Positions 25,908-34,559 of a stretch of DNA of 64,000 nucleotides are shown one piece after another (the stretch's first letter is position 1; each line of letters starts with the position of its first letter). The notes under the pieces are model-generated. The model was not told the DNA's origin and made no database searches. It saw only the letters and a program-made list of their open reading frames with translations. Origin of the DNA: CAYVBJ01 sp964449075 (GTDB lineage Bacteria > Bacteroidota > Rhodothermia > Balneolales > Balneolaceae); contig CAYVBJ010000006.1 in the NCBI GenBank assembly GCA_964449075.1, forward strand, positions 62,001-126,000, in the 5' to 3' direction. Position numbers and translations under genes: made by a program.

Positions 25908-27422
25908 ATGACAGGAAAGAAAAAAAATATTCAAACAGAGGGAGCACTTTTCGAAGCTGTTCAAAGCAGCGGCATTTTTGATGATTCTAAATTTTTTGTT
26001 GACGCAACTCCAAAGCGAAAACCTGAATTAATAATAAAAGAGTGGGAATCACTTAGATCAAATGCTGATTTTGATCTGAAACTGTTCGTGCGCGAAAATT
26101 TTCAGCTTCCGGGAACAGGGACAGAAGAGAAAATACCTGAGTCTGAAAATATGCGTGAACATATCAGGAAATTATGGCCGCATTTGTTCAGGGAATCACA
26201 CCGGGAGACCAATCCGGACAGTTCGCTGATTACGCTTCCGCATCCGTACGTAGTGCCGGGCGGTCGATTCAGGGAGATTTACTACTGGGACAGTTATTTT
26301 ACGTCACTCGGCCTTGCGGCAGATGGCCATCCTGATATGGTTTTATCGATGGTGAAAAATTTCGATTTTTTGATTCAGGAGTATGGACATATTCCCAACG
26401 GAAACAGGATTTATTACCTGAGCAGATCACAGCCACCTTTTTTTGCAGCGATGGTGAAACTTGTTGAAATCCATTTTGGGAAAGAGGAAATTGAAAAGTT
26501 TTTGCCATCCCTTGTTAAAGAGTACAGGTTCTGGATGGATGATCCGGGAAATAAAGGAAGAAGATCAGTTCCTGTTCACGGTGATTTTACTCTCAACCGA
26601 TACTGGGATGATAATCCGCAGCCCCGGCAGGAATCATGGATTGAAGATGTAGAAACAGCAGCCGTTTCTCCGAATGAGGAAAAATCTGCAGTATACCTGG
26701 ATATTCGTGCAGCAGCAGAATCGGGCTGGGACTTTACAAGCCGTTGGTTTTCTGATAAACAATCGATTCGAACAGTAGAAACCACAAATATTCTGCCGGT
26801 TGATCTCAATACGCTCTTGTGGTCTCTTGAATCGCAGTTATCATTATGGTATAAAGATTTTGGGAAAGATGAAGACGCTGAAAAGTACGCTGTAAAAGCA
26901 GCTCTCAGGAAAACAGCTATGAATAAATTGATGTGGAACGAGTCGCAAGGATTTTTCTTTGATTATCATATGCAAAAGGATTGCCAGACTGATGTCTGGA
27001 GCCTGGCTTCTGTCTATCCGTTATATTTTGGATTTGCTACACCAGTCCAGGCAAAAAGTGTTGCTGATCATCTTGGAAAAAAGTTTTTAAAGACTGGCGG
27101 ACTTCTTACTACTCTTAATAACACCGGCGAACAATGGGATTCACCCAATGGCTGGGCACCGTTGCAGTGGCTTGCATACCAGGGATTGCGAAATTACGGG
27201 CATGATGCACTTGCAGAAAAAATAGCTCTGAACTGGATAAAGGTTAATGAAGAGGTCTTCAGCAGAACAGGAAAAATGGTGGAAAAATATAATGTAATGG
27301 ATCTTAGCCAGGAAGGCGGAGGCGGGGAATACCCTCTTCAGGACGGTTTTGGCTGGTCGAATGGAGTTGCAGCTGTATTAATTGATGACATTGAAAGCCC
27401 GGCAGGCCCTCCTGATATATAG
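25908..27422 (+). CDS. cytoplasmic trehalase (GH37)
   Basis: A 504-residue GH37 enzyme. Signature 1, PGGRFREIYYWDSYF, starts at residue 117, and signature 2, QWDSPNGWAPLQW, at residue 409. The C-terminal GGGGEYPLQDGFGWSNG block is also typical. There is no signal peptide, so it acts in the cytosol (TreF type), splitting alpha,alpha-trehalose to two glucose. It begins 6 bp after the MFS gene. Its presence beside amylosucrase suggests that the cluster handles both sucrose and trehalose, which are common compatible solutes in salt water. Confidence 0.92.
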   Translation: MTGKKKNIQTEGALFEAVQSSGIFDDSKFFVDATPKRKPELIIKEWESLRSNADFDLKLFVRENFQLPGTGTEEKIPESENMREHIRKLWPHLFRESHRETNPDSSLITLPHPYVVPGGRFREIYYWDSYFTSLGLAADGHPDMVLSMVKNFDFLIQEYGHIPNGNRIYYLSRSQPPFFAAMVKLVEIHFGKEEIEKFLPSLVKEYRFWMDDPGNKGRRSVPVHGDFTLNRYWDDNPQPRQESWIEDVETAAVSPNEEKSAVYLDIRAAAESGWDFTSRWFSDKQSIRTVETTNILPVDLNTLLWSLESQLSLWYKDFGKDEDAEKYAVKAALRKTAMNKLMWNESQGFFFDYHMQKDCQTDVWSLASVYPLYFGFATPVQAKSVADHLGKKFLKTGGLLTTLNNTGEQWDSPNGWAPLQWLAYQGLRNYGHDALAEKIALNWIKVNEEVFSRTGKMVEKYNVMDLSQEGGGGEYPLQDGFGWSNGVAAVLIDDIESPAGPPDI

Positions 27423-27428
27423 AGTGAA

Positions 27429-27929
27429 TCAGAGAGATACCGATTCGGGCCTTGGCACATCCAGCCTGGAAATCCAGGCATTTGTTTCATAATCTTCCAT
27501 CACTTTATTCTTCAGTCTTTCGGCCATCTCTTCCGTAGCAAAACGCCCTATACGGATACGGTACCAAATATTTCCAGACTCTTCATTTCCGACTTCTACC
27601 ACCCTGGCATTTTCAAAGCCGCGTTCTTGCCAGGTCAGTAATTTTTTTTCGGCTTTAACTTCCGATCTCCATGCTTCTACCTGTACCGTATAATCTCCAT
27701 CCTCATCATATGTGATGCGCTGCTCTTCCATAACTTTGGCAATGCTGTCGCGCCGCACCATTTCCAGGCTGTCTCTGCGAAATTCTTCCAGCTCTGCCTG
27801 GCGAACCTGTTCAAGCGAATCCTGCCGTGCCTGTTCCTGCTGCCTCAGTTCTTCCTCACTCGGTCCGCAAGCTTGAAGTAAAATAATTGTAAAAATGGAA
27901 ATAGAAATGTACGTAAGCCAAAGTTTCAT
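27429..27929 (-). CDS. SPOR-domain lipoprotein
   Basis: A 166-residue lipoprotein: signal peptide ending in the lipobox LLQAC (Cys21), then a glutamate/arginine-rich helical stretch (about 25-70) with repeated RQDSLEQVRQ-like units, and a C-terminal SPOR domain (about 80-155) with YTVQVEAWRSEVKAEKKL and WYRIRIGRFATEEMAERL. SPOR domains bind denuded peptidoglycan, usually at the division septum. It is convergent with trehalase, with only 6 bp between the stops. Fairly certain for the domain; cellular role inferred. Confidence 0.85.
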   Translation of the reverse strand: MKLWLTYISISIFTIILLQACGPSEEELRQQEQARQDSLEQVRQAELEEFRRDSLEMVRRDSIAKVMEEQRITYDEDGDYTVQVEAWRSEVKAEKKLLTWQERGFENARVVEVGNEESGNIWYRIRIGRFATEEMAERLKNKVMEDYETNAWISRLDVPRPESVSL

Positions 27930-28135
27930 AGATCAAATGTTTGTTGTGGTATCTCCCAAATGTATAACTTGTCGTGGTTTTAACAAAAATTTAATTCTTT
28001 TCTAATTCTTTTCGAAATTATTTAGCACTCTTTTTAATTACCAGATCATTCTATTTATTTGCTGGCAGATTTATCTTATTTTAAATAGACTGAATTTAAA
28101 TAGTGAATTTAATATTCTTGTGGTAAATACTTTAC

Positions 28136-29185
28136 ATGAGTGAGCTTCTTTTAAAAGTAAATAATCTTATAAAATCATTTGAAGACGGAAAGCCGGTGGT
28201 CAATAAGGCTGATTTCTCCGTTTTCAAAGACGAGATTTTTGCACTTCTTGGCCCGAGCGGTTGTGGTAAAACAACCACTCTTCGGTGTATTGCAGGGTTT
28301 GAGCATCCTGATGAGGGAAAAATATTTTTTGAAGACCGGCTTCTTTCATCATCTGATACTCATGTTGCACCACAGGACAGGGGAATCGGTTTTGTATTTC
28401 AGGATTATGCACTTTTTCCCCATATGACAGCACTTGATAATGTTGCGTTCGGTCTGAAATTGTTACCAAAACACAAGAGAAAAGTATTTGCAGAAGAGGT
28501 TTTATGCCGCACCGGAATGGGGGATTATAAGAACAGAACTCCTTCTGAATTATCCGGCGGGCAGCAGCAAAGGGTTGCGCTTGCGAGAGCAATTGCACCT
28601 GAACCAAGCCTGATTTTGCTGGATGAGCCATTTTCTAACCTGGATGCCATACTGCGTGATGCTACACGGAAAGAGGTAAGGTCAATATTGAAAAAAGCAG
28701 GCATGAGTGCCATTTTGGTAACACACGACCAGGAAGAAGCCCTCTCATTTGCCGACAGAATAGGGGTGATGAATGAGGGAACAATTCAGCAAATAGGCAC
28801 ACCTGAAGAGGTCTATTACAAGCCACGGACCAAGTTTGTAGCGAAATTTCTTGGACGCACAAATCTGTTTCGCGGAAATGTAAAACACAAAGATGAAATT
28901 GAGACATCTATCGGGCCTATTAAGCTAAATCGGGTGGCAGATGGGAAAATCACCTGTTCCATCCGGCCGGAACATCTTACCATTGAAAAAGCAAATGGCA
29001 GTTCAGAAGAGTCCGAGTCCGGTATTATTGTAGCCCGTGAGTTCAAAGGGCACGATATCACCTACCAGGTCGATTTCAAAGGCGAACGGTTTATTGTTCA
29101 TACAGACAACCGGCTGCTGTTCGAACCCGATCAGAATGTACTGCTTAAACCCCTTGAACCTGCCGTGGTGCTCGATGATGACTAA
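28136..29185 (+). CDS. ABC transporter ATP-binding protein with TOBE domain (Fe3+/polyamine/sulfate type)
   Basis: A 349-residue nucleotide-binding subunit: Walker A GPSGCGKT at 39-46, Q-loop FVFQDYALFPHMT, signature LSGGQQQRVALARA, Walker B LILLDEPFSNLDA and H-loop ILVTHDQEEALSFADR. A C-terminal TOBE region (about 275-345) is typical of the CUT1/FbpC/PotA/CysA-like subfamily that drives import of ferric iron, spermidine or sulfate. No permease or binding protein is adjacent on either side, so its partners are elsewhere. Subfamily clear, substrate unknown. Confidence 0.88.
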   Translation: MSELLLKVNNLIKSFEDGKPVVNKADFSVFKDEIFALLGPSGCGKTTTLRCIAGFEHPDEGKIFFEDRLLSSSDTHVAPQDRGIGFVFQDYALFPHMTALDNVAFGLKLLPKHKRKVFAEEVLCRTGMGDYKNRTPSELSGGQQQRVALARAIAPEPSLILLDEPFSNLDAILRDATRKEVRSILKKAGMSAILVTHDQEEALSFADRIGVMNEGTIQQIGTPEEVYYKPRTKFVAKFLGRTNLFRGNVKHKDEIETSIGPIKLNRVADGKITCSIRPEHLTIEKANGSSEESESGIIVAREFKGHDITYQVDFKGERFIVHTDNRLLFEPDQNVLLKPLEPAVVLDDD

Positions 29186-29254
29186 GCCGGAGCCAGAGCG
29201 TTTAGAGATTTCATCAGCGGGATTCTACCGAGAAATATACTCTTCGGTTTTGCT

Positions 29255-29325
29255 CTCGCGGAGTGTCGCAGATTTTACCGCTGAGTTCCGCTGATGTAAC
29301 ACAGATTTTCGCAGAGTGGGCACTT
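29255..29325. repeat. degenerate intergenic GCGGAG/CGCAGA repeat patch
   Basis: After the ABC gene, a non-coding stretch contains alternating short G/C-rich words (ctcgcggagtgtcgcag, ccgctgagttccgctga, ttcgcagagtggg) in direct and inverted order. It looks like a decayed copy of a short interspersed element and is not similar to the flanking genes. Confidence 0.4.
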
Positions 29326-29370
29326 GGAAAAGCAATCAAATTTGAAAATCAGGCAGAGAATGCGACCCAC

Positions 29371-29859
29371 TCAGTTTGAAGGAGAAAAATCCTGGTTAAA
29401 CGGATTTTCTTCGGGGTTCACTTCCCTGAGTTTGATGTAGCCATGTTCAGTAGCTTTGTGGCAGTTGTTGCAGCTCTGAATCAGAAGTGACGCACTCTCT
29501 CTGATCTCATCCGCAGAGCCATTATTCAGTGTGGCTTCGGCCTGTTCCACCGCCGGCAGAAACATCGTTTCGGCAAGGCTTGATACCGGGTGCCCGTCAT
29601 ACTCCTCGATATTCTCAATAATTTCCTCACTCACCTCTTCCAGTTCGTGGAGGTAAAACCCTGCAAGTTCACGGTTGTTCTCTAAAACGGACAAGTTGTA
29701 TTTATGCATATATGGTTGCATGGTTCCCATAAGTTGATGAAGGGCAGGGGTGGTGTCGTCAGTGGCAGTCTTGCCGGAATCAAACAGCGTTAAGAGCATG
29801 AAATTAAAAGCAACAAAGCCGGCAAGAATTACTACATTTAACCTGGTTTTAGAATTCAT
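29371..29859 (-). CDS. membrane-anchored mono-haem c-type cytochrome-like protein
   Basis: A 162-residue protein with an N-terminal membrane anchor or uncleaved signal (about residues 8-25) and a helical body. A single haem-attachment motif C-N-N-C-H lies at 130-134 near the C-terminus. The four-helix look with a late CxxCH recalls cytochrome c-prime/cytochrome b562-like folds, but I would not assign the subfamily. It probably sits in the periplasm as an electron carrier or gas/redox sensor. About 200 bp separate its start from the divergent UbiA-like gene. Confidence 0.75.
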   Translation of the reverse strand: MNSKTRLNVVILAGFVAFNFMLLTLFDSGKTATDDTTPALHQLMGTMQPYMHKYNLSVLENNRELAGFYLHELEEVSEEIIENIEEYDGHPVSSLAETMFLPAVEQAEATLNNGSADEIRESASLLIQSCNNCHKATEHGYIKLREVNPEENPFNQDFSPSN

Positions 29860-30059
29860 AATCGTTGATTTTATTGTGTATCTAATATTTGCAAGTTTCC
29901 GGAGGAATTGTTGATCTAATACCTGTTAAATAAGGTTTCAATGTAAATTACCCGGTGACTCATTTCACGTAGTTTTGGCATTAGTTTGGATTAAATCTAA
30001 ATTAGGAAATATATCTGTTCGATGACACCGTCTTTTAAGGGTAAAGCACAATGTAAAGG

Positions 30060-30926
30060 ATGAAAACCTGCCTCCGTGCAATCCGGAAACTGATCGATTT
30101 CACAACAAAGAGCAGTCTGTTGATCGCAGTAGCTGCAGCAGGCTTTCTGTATTCGGCCTATCTTCAGTTATCACTTAATCCGGACTGGTATCTGATTCTT
30201 ATTGTTGGTTTTGCAACCCTCTTCATGTATAACCAGCAAAAACTGCTTGGGATGATAATGTTCGTGAAAGGTCACAGCCTGTTCAGCAAGCCGGTATTTA
30301 TCCAATTACTTGCCGGAACACTATTATCAGCAATGGCACTGGGTATCAGCCTGATGTTTGCTGATTTGGAGATTATTTTATGGCTGATTATTCCGGCTCT
30401 GTTTTCTGTGTTATATGCGGCCCCGGTTTTTCCCTACCGGGGGATAAAAATTGCAATCAGGGGATATCCATATGTAAAGATTTACCTGATCCTGTTCGTC
30501 TGGATGTGGGTGACGGCCGTCATGCCGTGGGGATTAACCGGAACTCAATTCAGTGCCGACTTCATCCTCTTCTTTTTTCAGAGAGCTCTTTTTCTGATGG
30601 CAATCCTGATTCCGTTTGATATCCGGGACCTCCAGACCGATTTTACATTTCAGCGAACAATCCCGCAGATGATGGGAGTTGAACCATCCAAAAAGCTTGC
30701 ACTGCTGATGATGGCCGGCTATGCAATTGTTGCCATTAGCCGGTGGCATGCGGAAGGTATCGGCTCAGGAGTACTAGCCGGGCTCCTGGCTACCGGCGCC
30801 GCGGGCACAATCCTGATACGATACACTGATGAGCAGAAGCCGGGTGCCTGGTTCACCTTCCTGATCGACTCCCTGCTCTGGCTGCAGCCGGTTTTGATTT
30901 TATTAGGGGAGAGGATTTTGGGGTGA
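30060..30926 (+). CDS. UbiA-like polytopic membrane protein
   Basis: A 288-residue protein with about eight hydrophobic helices. The motif PFDIRDLQTD contains Asp187, Asp190 and Asp194 in the spacing of the second aspartate-rich motif of UbiA prenyltransferases. The first motif (usually NDxxDxxxD) is only weakly represented by YNQQKLLG near residue 59. It may therefore be a divergent prenyltransferase-like protein of unknown substrate or an inactive relative. It lies divergent from the mono-haem protein and convergent with a small membrane-protein gene. Confidence 0.65.
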   Translation: MKTCLRAIRKLIDFTTKSSLLIAVAAAGFLYSAYLQLSLNPDWYLILIVGFATLFMYNQQKLLGMIMFVKGHSLFSKPVFIQLLAGTLLSAMALGISLMFADLEIILWLIIPALFSVLYAAPVFPYRGIKIAIRGYPYVKIYLILFVWMWVTAVMPWGLTGTQFSADFILFFFQRALFLMAILIPFDIRDLQTDFTFQRTIPQMMGVEPSKKLALLMMAGYAIVAISRWHAEGIGSGVLAGLLATGAAGTILIRYTDEQKPGAWFTFLIDSLLWLQPVLILLGERILG

Positions 30927-30998
30927 GGGAAAGTTGGCTTTTGGCTCTCAGCGATCAGCTATCGGCAATTGGCTGACAGCCGACAAGCCAAACCTAAC

Positions 30999-31274
30999 CT
31001 ATAACCCTCCGAACAGTCTCTGCCAGAACTCCCTGCCGAACAATCTTGCAAGGAAACTAAACGAGATAACGCCAAAACCGAGTGCGATCCAGGTATATAG
31101 TTCAACCGTTTCAAGTCCGTACCAGAATACACGTGTCCCCACCAGGGTGAAAAAGATAAGCCCTTTTACAAGACCGGCTATAAAATTGCGCCTGTCAACG
31201 CGTTTTTGATTTTTGAACTCTTCTTCGGCGGGTATTTTAATGTTCTTGGTCAAAACGATCTGAGCTGTCAACAA
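30999..31274 (-). CDS. small two-helix membrane protein (hypothetical)
   Basis: About 91 residues with a charged N-terminus (IPAEEEFKNQKRVDRRNF) and two hydrophobic segments (about 32-50 and 58-74), ending LFGREFWQRLFGGL. There is no ATG; the frame opens with consecutive TTG codons at 31274/31271, so the start is uncertain. The amino-acid pattern looks like a real small membrane protein and is better than the overlapping plus-strand frame. No family recognised. Confidence 0.5.
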   Translation of the reverse strand: MLTAQIVLTKNIKIPAEEEFKNQKRVDRRNFIAGLVKGLIFFTLVGTRVFWYGLETVELYTWIALGFGVISFSFLARLFGREFWQRLFGGL

Positions 31275-31441
31275 ATATTAAATTATCCGTAGAAGATTTT
31301 AAATATGGGCAAAAAATTTAACCATTTTCCATGGAGGTATTCCGACCTTCAACTTATAGCCTTCAACAAAAAAATGTGAGTGGAATTACATTTCTATACA
31401 CTCAATATCTTCTGTAAAATCAAAAAACACAAATCATCCTC

Positions 31442-31498
31442 GAGACCCCGCCCGGACTTCCCGATAAAAAGCATCGGGATAAACTTCTCGTCCGGAAT
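31442..31498. repeat. tRNA-Arg-derived repeat, copy A
   Basis: 57 bp. The left 17 bp equal the 3' end of the nearby tRNA-Arg(CCT) gene plus two flanking bases. The remainder forms a nested hairpin (CCGGAC...GTCCGG outside, TCCCGAT...ATCGGGA inside). It matches copy B except for one inserted A. Confidence 0.85.
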
Positions 31499-31552
31499 TG
31501 CAATCTTAGAGAGATTAAAGGAGATTGGCAGTGGCAAAATATAATTAGTAGA

Positions 31553-31610
31553 GAGACCCCGCCCGGACTTCCCGATAAAAAGCAATCGGGATAAACTTCT
31601 CGTCCGGAAT
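31553..31610. repeat. tRNA-Arg-derived repeat, copy B
   Basis: 58 bp, nearly identical to copy A and starting 111 bp after it. The genuine tRNA 3' end starts a further 112 bp on, so the three tRNA-end sequences are regularly spaced. The sequence between the copies is only loosely similar. Confidence 0.85.
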
Positions 31611-31665
31611 CTCACATACAGAGAGAAAAAAGAGACTGCCAATTGCTAAATCTAAAACATAAAAG

Positions 31666-31738
31666 AGACCCCGCCCGGACTCGAACCGGGATCTAGAGCT
31701 TAGGAGGCTCTCGTTCTGTCCTGTTGAACTACAGGGTC
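31666..31738 (-). tRNA. tRNA-Arg (anticodon CCT)
   Basis: Read on the minus strand it folds as a complete cloverleaf. The acceptor stem is GACCCTG/CGGGGTC, the D stem GTTC/GAAC, the anticodon stem AGAGC/GCTCT with loop CTCCTAA (anticodon CCT), and the T stem CCCGG/CCGGG with loop TTCGAGT. The CCA end is not encoded. It decodes AGG. Two partial copies of its 3' end lie downstream. Confidence 0.93.
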
Positions 31739-31888
31739 TTGGGTTGGTGAGGATTGTCTTCTCAATTTAAGGAAAATAAGGTAACGCTTTTTGTAAAACC
31801 GTAAAAGAGTGGATTTCTGAAACGTAAAATGCGTTTACCACGTATGATTCGTTAAACAGACTGATTTATCACCATTATTCAGATTTTT

Positions 31889-34285
31889 ATGATACGGAAA
31901 TTATTTTCATTTGCTATAGCAATGCTTTTTTTTAACCAGGTTTTGCCTGCCCAGCAAATCATAAGCGGCATTGTCGTGGATTCGGAATCAGGTGAGCCTC
32001 TGCCATCGGCTAATATTCTGATTAAAGATACGTTTAGGGGTACCATCACCAACTTTGACGGAGAATTTACATTAACTCTCGAGGATGAAAAAGCAACACT
32101 GGTATTCAGGTATATCGGTTATAAGTCAACCAAGGTACGAATATCTGAAAATTCAGATTCATTCATTGAAGTCGCCCTCGAGCCCTCAATTCTTGAAATG
32201 GATGAAATTGTTGTTACAGACAAAGATCCCGGCCTTTCTATCATGGAGCGAGTGATCGAAAGAAAAAAAATATGGAAAGAAAAGCTGAAAACATTTGAAG
32301 CAGATGCTTATACCCGGCAAAAGCTTGAAAATGACACGTCAATTGTATCCATCACGGAGAGTGTTTCGAAGCTTTTTTGGGACAGCGAAGAGGGGCACAG
32401 GGAAGTTATCAAATCAAGGAATCAAACATCAAACATCTCGGAAAACCAGAATTTTGCAGGTGTAAACTATATACCGAATTTTTATGATGATAACATCGAA
32501 ATAGCCGGTTTTGAGATGGTGGGCGTAACCCACCCGGATGCCCTGAATTTTTATGATTTCAAATTGATTGAGACACTGACTATTGATGAGAAGGCGGTTT
32601 ATGAAATAGAGGTGCTGCCGAAAAGGAAACTTCAGCCGACATTTGAAGGCAGAGTGTATGTATTGGATGACGATTATGCTCTTCTGGAAGTGAAACTTAT
32701 TCCAAACCGTGTTGTCAATTTTCCGCCCCCGGTTCAGGATTTCAACCTCTCTTATGAACAGCAATTCAATAACTATGGCGGCGACTTCTGGCTCCCGGTT
32801 GATATGCGTGTTACCGGTGATATACTTATAGAAATGATTGGACTTCGGTTTCCCTCAATTCGATTTAGCCAGGTATCTACTATAACGGATTATGAAATCA
32901 ATGTGGAACTGCCTGATTCGCTCTATAAAAAAGAAGAGGTTTTTTCAGTGGATTCAGTGTCTGTTGAAAATGATTCACTGGTAGCATTTAACAGAATAGA
33001 AAGGGTGCCGCTCACAACAGAAGAAGAGAGAGCCTACTCAACAATCGACAGTACCCAAACGCTTGAAAAAGCTTTTAAACCAACCGGTTTTTTGGCCGAT
33101 ATGATAGATGACGATGATGATGAAAGCGGAAGTTCTTTTTTTGGCCGTACAGGTGAATTTATTCCATCCGGCTTTGGAGTTGATCTTCACTTTAATCGCG
33201 TTGACGGGTTTCATCTTGGGGGCAGTTATAAAAGGGAAATTTTGAACACTCAACTGAAAGGATTTACCGCTTACAATACCAATACAAAATTTTGGGATTA
33301 TGGCGGAGAATTTTCACGTAAATTAATCCGGGGAGGACCTGTTCGAGTCACTCTAACTGGATTGTACAGGGTAGATACAGAATCAAGGTACGAATCACTT
33401 GTTTATTCAAGTACGATTAACACTGTCACTTCATTTTTTGGGGCAAGGGATTATTTTGATTACTACAGATCTGAGAGATTTACAGCCGGTTTCGAAACTC
33501 AATTCCCTGCAATTGATCTGACTGCCGGCTTTAAATTTATCAATGATTATCAGAAATCGGTTTCAGAACCGGATGTTCTTGATTACAGTCTGTTCGGCCT
33601 GCACAGTACAAGAAGGAAAAACCCGGGAATTCAAGATGGCATACTTCGTTCGCTCAAGTTTGACCTGGAACTCAATTATGAATCGACCAATTTCGGGTTT
33701 ACAGGGAGAAGACAGGCGGCGCTCAGAGTTGAGCATTCGGCCGACTGGCTGAACAGCGACTTCTCATTTACAACGGGCCGTATCGAGCTTGACTATAATA
33801 TTCCGACATTTTTCCCGCGGCGACTGTTTGCAAATACCCTGGATGTTCATGTGTCCGCTGGTACTTCATTTGGCACTGTTCCCCACCAAAGATTTGGAAG
33901 TATTGACGCATCGGTAGCAAGTTTTACACCTTTTGGAACGATCAAAACTCTTCGTCATCTGCCTTATGAGGGTGACGAGTTCTGGCTGATAACTGCTGAG
34001 CACAATTTCAGGACGATCCCTTTTGAATGGCTCGGCTTGTGGAAACTGGCAGATAAGGGAGTAGGAATAATTGTATTTGGAGGTGCTGCTGAAAGCAGAA
34101 TTCGATCAGAATCAGATGTAAACTTCGAAAATGAGTTTGGGTTTACACCAAATGTTTCTGACGGCGTGCATTATGAAGCCGGCATCAGCATCAATAATAT
34201 TTTAGGCGTTGCGAGGCTCGATTTTGCCAAACGGCTTGATACACCCGGTTTTTTTATCGGCTTCAGCGTGCCAAGGATATTTTAG
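31889..34285 (+). CDS. DUF5686-type outer-membrane protein with carboxypeptidase-regulatory domain
   Basis: A 798-residue exported protein: signal peptide cleaved near VLPA-QQ (about 20), then an N-terminal CarboxypepD_reg-like beta-sandwich (about 22-105, with VVDSESGEPLPSANILI and FRYIGYKS). A DUF5686-type middle and a C-terminal beta-barrel-like half follow, ending in an aromatic residue (SVPRIF). Acidic loops (MIDDDDDESGSS) lie near 410. Such proteins are common in Bacteroidota envelopes; their role is unknown, though they look like TonB-receptor relatives without a plug. Likely monocistronic, flanked by tRNA-Arg and a terminator. Confidence 0.82.
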   Translation: MIRKLFSFAIAMLFFNQVLPAQQIISGIVVDSESGEPLPSANILIKDTFRGTITNFDGEFTLTLEDEKATLVFRYIGYKSTKVRISENSDSFIEVALEPSILEMDEIVVTDKDPGLSIMERVIERKKIWKEKLKTFEADAYTRQKLENDTSIVSITESVSKLFWDSEEGHREVIKSRNQTSNISENQNFAGVNYIPNFYDDNIEIAGFEMVGVTHPDALNFYDFKLIETLTIDEKAVYEIEVLPKRKLQPTFEGRVYVLDDDYALLEVKLIPNRVVNFPPPVQDFNLSYEQQFNNYGGDFWLPVDMRVTGDILIEMIGLRFPSIRFSQVSTITDYEINVELPDSLYKKEEVFSVDSVSVENDSLVAFNRIERVPLTTEEERAYSTIDSTQTLEKAFKPTGFLADMIDDDDDESGSSFFGRTGEFIPSGFGVDLHFNRVDGFHLGGSYKREILNTQLKGFTAYNTNTKFWDYGGEFSRKLIRGGPVRVTLTGLYRVDTESRYESLVYSSTINTVTSFFGARDYFDYYRSERFTAGFETQFPAIDLTAGFKFINDYQKSVSEPDVLDYSLFGLHSTRRKNPGIQDGILRSLKFDLELNYESTNFGFTGRRQAALRVEHSADWLNSDFSFTTGRIELDYNIPTFFPRRLFANTLDVHVSAGTSFGTVPHQRFGSIDASVASFTPFGTIKTLRHLPYEGDEFWLITAEHNFRTIPFEWLGLWKLADKGVGIIVFGGAAESRIRSESDVNFENEFGFTPNVSDGVHYEAGISINNILGVARLDFAKRLDTPGFFIGFSVPRIF

Positions 34286-34503
34286 AATCTATTCTTCGAG
34301 TTTGATAATGTTTGGGCTTCGTGGTGAAAAAACAGAGGCTTCGATAAAATCACCACAGATGTGCCACGAGGTCGCGAGGACCCGAAGTTCCACGAAGGAT
34401 TTTTTATTAACTCTGAGTAGCGCAGAGTTTTTGTTGGTGCTGCAAAAAAATTCCATGCAATCAGAGCAATCAGCTACATATGCGTTTTATTTTTTTACAT
34501 AAA
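34286..34503. other. non-coding spacer with a CGCGAG-type degenerate element
   Basis: No gene. From 34363 to 34400 there is a G/C-rich patch (gccacgaggtcgcgagga, then cccgaagttccacgaagga), followed by a small inverted pair (ctctgagtagcgcagag). A related patch occurs at 44806-44840 inside a MITE-like element. Confidence 0.45.
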
Positions 34504-34532
34504 AAAAGGCGGACAATGATTGACCGCCTTTT
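34504..34532. terminator. bidirectional terminator between the DUF5686 and OmpA genes
   Basis: A 9-bp stem (AAAAGGCGG at 34504-34512, CCGCCTTTT at 34524-34532) with A-rich and T-rich flanks lies between two convergent genes and can serve both strands. It lies 27 bp beyond the OmpA stop. Confidence 0.8.
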
Positions 34533-34559
34533 AATTATATCTTTAAAAACCCGGTTAGT

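Noticed and set aside
30934..31209. Plus-strand 91-codon frame after the UbiA-like gene
   Set aside because: Composition is not protein-like; the minus-strand frame encodes plausible membrane helices.
31442..31738. CRISPR-like array from the repeated 57-bp units
   Set aside because: Only two full copies, each carrying a tRNA 3' end; the intervening sequence is partly similar rather than unique, and no cas genes are present.
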